DNA of 32,023 bases from Mycolicibacter acidiphilus (GTDB lineage: Bacteria; Actinomycetota; Actinomycetes; Mycobacteriales; Mycobacteriaceae). Positions 31,561 to 32,023 of this stretch are shown piece by piece (the first letter of the stretch is position 1; each line of letters opens with the position of its first letter). The notes beneath the pieces were generated by a model. That model saw only the letters and a list, made by a program, of their open reading frames with translations. It searched no databases and was not told the DNA's origin. Position numbers and translations under genes: made by a program. Location: positions 1 through 32,023 of the forward strand of contig NZ_JAHCLR010000045.1 of assembly GCF_018455725.1 (NCBI RefSeq), read 5' to 3'.

Positions 31561-31617
31561 GTGACGTGTGGGGCGGGCGAGGCTAACGGGTGACATGTGG
31601 GGCGGGGACGCCGACGG
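31561..31617 (+). repeat. Imperfect tandem repeat of about 28 bp
   Basis: 31561-31589 and 31590-31617 both begin GTGAC(G/A)TGTGGGGCGGG and end ACGG, differing in the middle by substitutions and one indel. It lies next to inverted-repeat element 2 in the same intergenic gap. Confidence 0.7.
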
Positions 31618-31656
31618 GTGGCGAGCGGTGCCCACCGCGACCTTCCGATCCGCGAC

Positions 31657-31968
31657 CTACCCAGACCGGTACCACCGCGGGATCAGATCCGGGTCCGGCA
31701 GCGGGTACTGGCCGAAGAAGCCGGCCGGGTCACCGTGCAGCACCTGGTAGTTCTCGGTGATGGCACGCCGTCGGATCGCGTCGATCCGGTCGTGTTCGGC
31801 GGCCCTGTGCTGCCGTTGCCGGCGGACCAGCCACCGGACGGCGAACCAGAGGGCGGTCATCACCAACCCGGCCAGGATCACCCAGCGCAACCACCACAGC
31901 AGCGCGAGCAGCAGGAAGACGGCGAAGAACCCGCCACCGGCACCGGATTCACGACCGCGACCGCTCAT
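31657..31968 (-). CDS. Small membrane protein
   Basis: This 103-aa protein starts at ATG 31968 (MSGRGRESGAGGGFF); an upstream in-frame start at 31998 is possible. One long or two short hydrophobic segments span residues about 14-45 (FFAVFLLLALLWWLRWVILAGLVMTALWFAV, in two parts). A basic stretch (RRQRQHRAAEHDRIDAIRRRA) and a soluble tail (NYQVLHGDPAGFFGQYPLPDPD) follow. I do not recognise the family. Confidence 0.65.
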   Translation of the reverse strand: MSGRGRESGAGGGFFAVFLLLALLWWLRWVILAGLVMTALWFAVRWLVRRQRQHRAAEHDRIDAIRRRAITENYQVLHGDPAGFFGQYPLPDPDLIPRWYRSG

Positions 31969-32023
31969 GAAACGAACGCTAGCGATGGGCACCGACATTG
32001 ATGATGTTCAACCGCTTCGGGTG

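Overview
The window is high-GC DNA from an actinobacterium, most likely a mycobacterium (Mycolicibacterium/Mycobacterium type). Evidence for this: a haloalkane dehalogenase closely resembling M. tuberculosis Rv1833c/DmbC, a PknF-like serine/threonine kinase, small Cys-paired exported proteins including one with the CDGP signature, an MmpS-like domain, and many genes with a TANNNT -10 hexamer 6-9 nt before the start codon (the mycobacterial leaderless pattern). It reads as chromosome. I see no rRNA, tRNA, phage, IS transposase or CRISPR array.

Layout. 1-6.2 kb: the 3' end of a DUF3427-type helicase, a SEC-C protein, a Cys-cluster protein, a DUF3293 protein, a histone-deacetylase-family amidohydrolase, a coiled-coil protein and a membrane protein. 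6.3-10.4 kb: haloalkane dehalogenase, DoxX-like membrane protein, TesB-type thioesterase, the SelO pseudokinase-fold AMPylase and a small membrane protein. 10.4-16.1 kb: an exported Pro-rich protein with a VanY-like metal-site pattern, a 1114-aa nuclease/exonuclease/helicase fusion whose GTG start overlaps a small Cys-repeat peptide gene, and a YbjN/T3SS-chaperone-like protein. 16.1-23.4 kb: the most unusual block, described below. 23.4-27 kb: MmpS-like protein, alpha/beta hydrolase, CDGP protein, transmembrane Ser/Thr kinase and a small exported protein. 27-32 kb: a SnoaL-like/SDR pair, peptide chain release factor 3, a NYN-LOTUS protein and two small proteins.

The block at 16.1-23.4 kb holds a PPP-family phosphatase (minus strand), a divergent macrodomain-like (MavL-type) protein, then an RNA that I fold by hand as a SAM-IV-class riboswitch (P1, P2, P3, P5, two pseudoknots, GGCAAG element). 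The riboswitch lies directly ahead of a translationally coupled three-gene operon: (i) an ADP-ribosylglycohydrolase-phosphatase fusion that has lost the catalytic residues of both halves, (ii) an unrecognised 170-aa protein with a CxxC knuckle, (iii) a NERD-nuclease/UvrD-like helicase. Facing it, and overlapping the helicase tail, is a second copy of the ADP-ribosylglycohydrolase-phosphatase fusion with both active sites intact. I propose this as an undescribed ADP-ribose/nucleic-acid processing locus with an active/inactive enzyme pair and S-adenosylmethionine control; the function is inference.

Non-coding structure of note: two inverted-repeat elements with the same 24-38-24 bp architecture at two convergent gene junctions, a 76-bp imperfect direct repeat at almost equal distances upstream of two genes, two short tandem duplications, and a 29-bp echo of the end of the SDR gene found 2.7 kb away.
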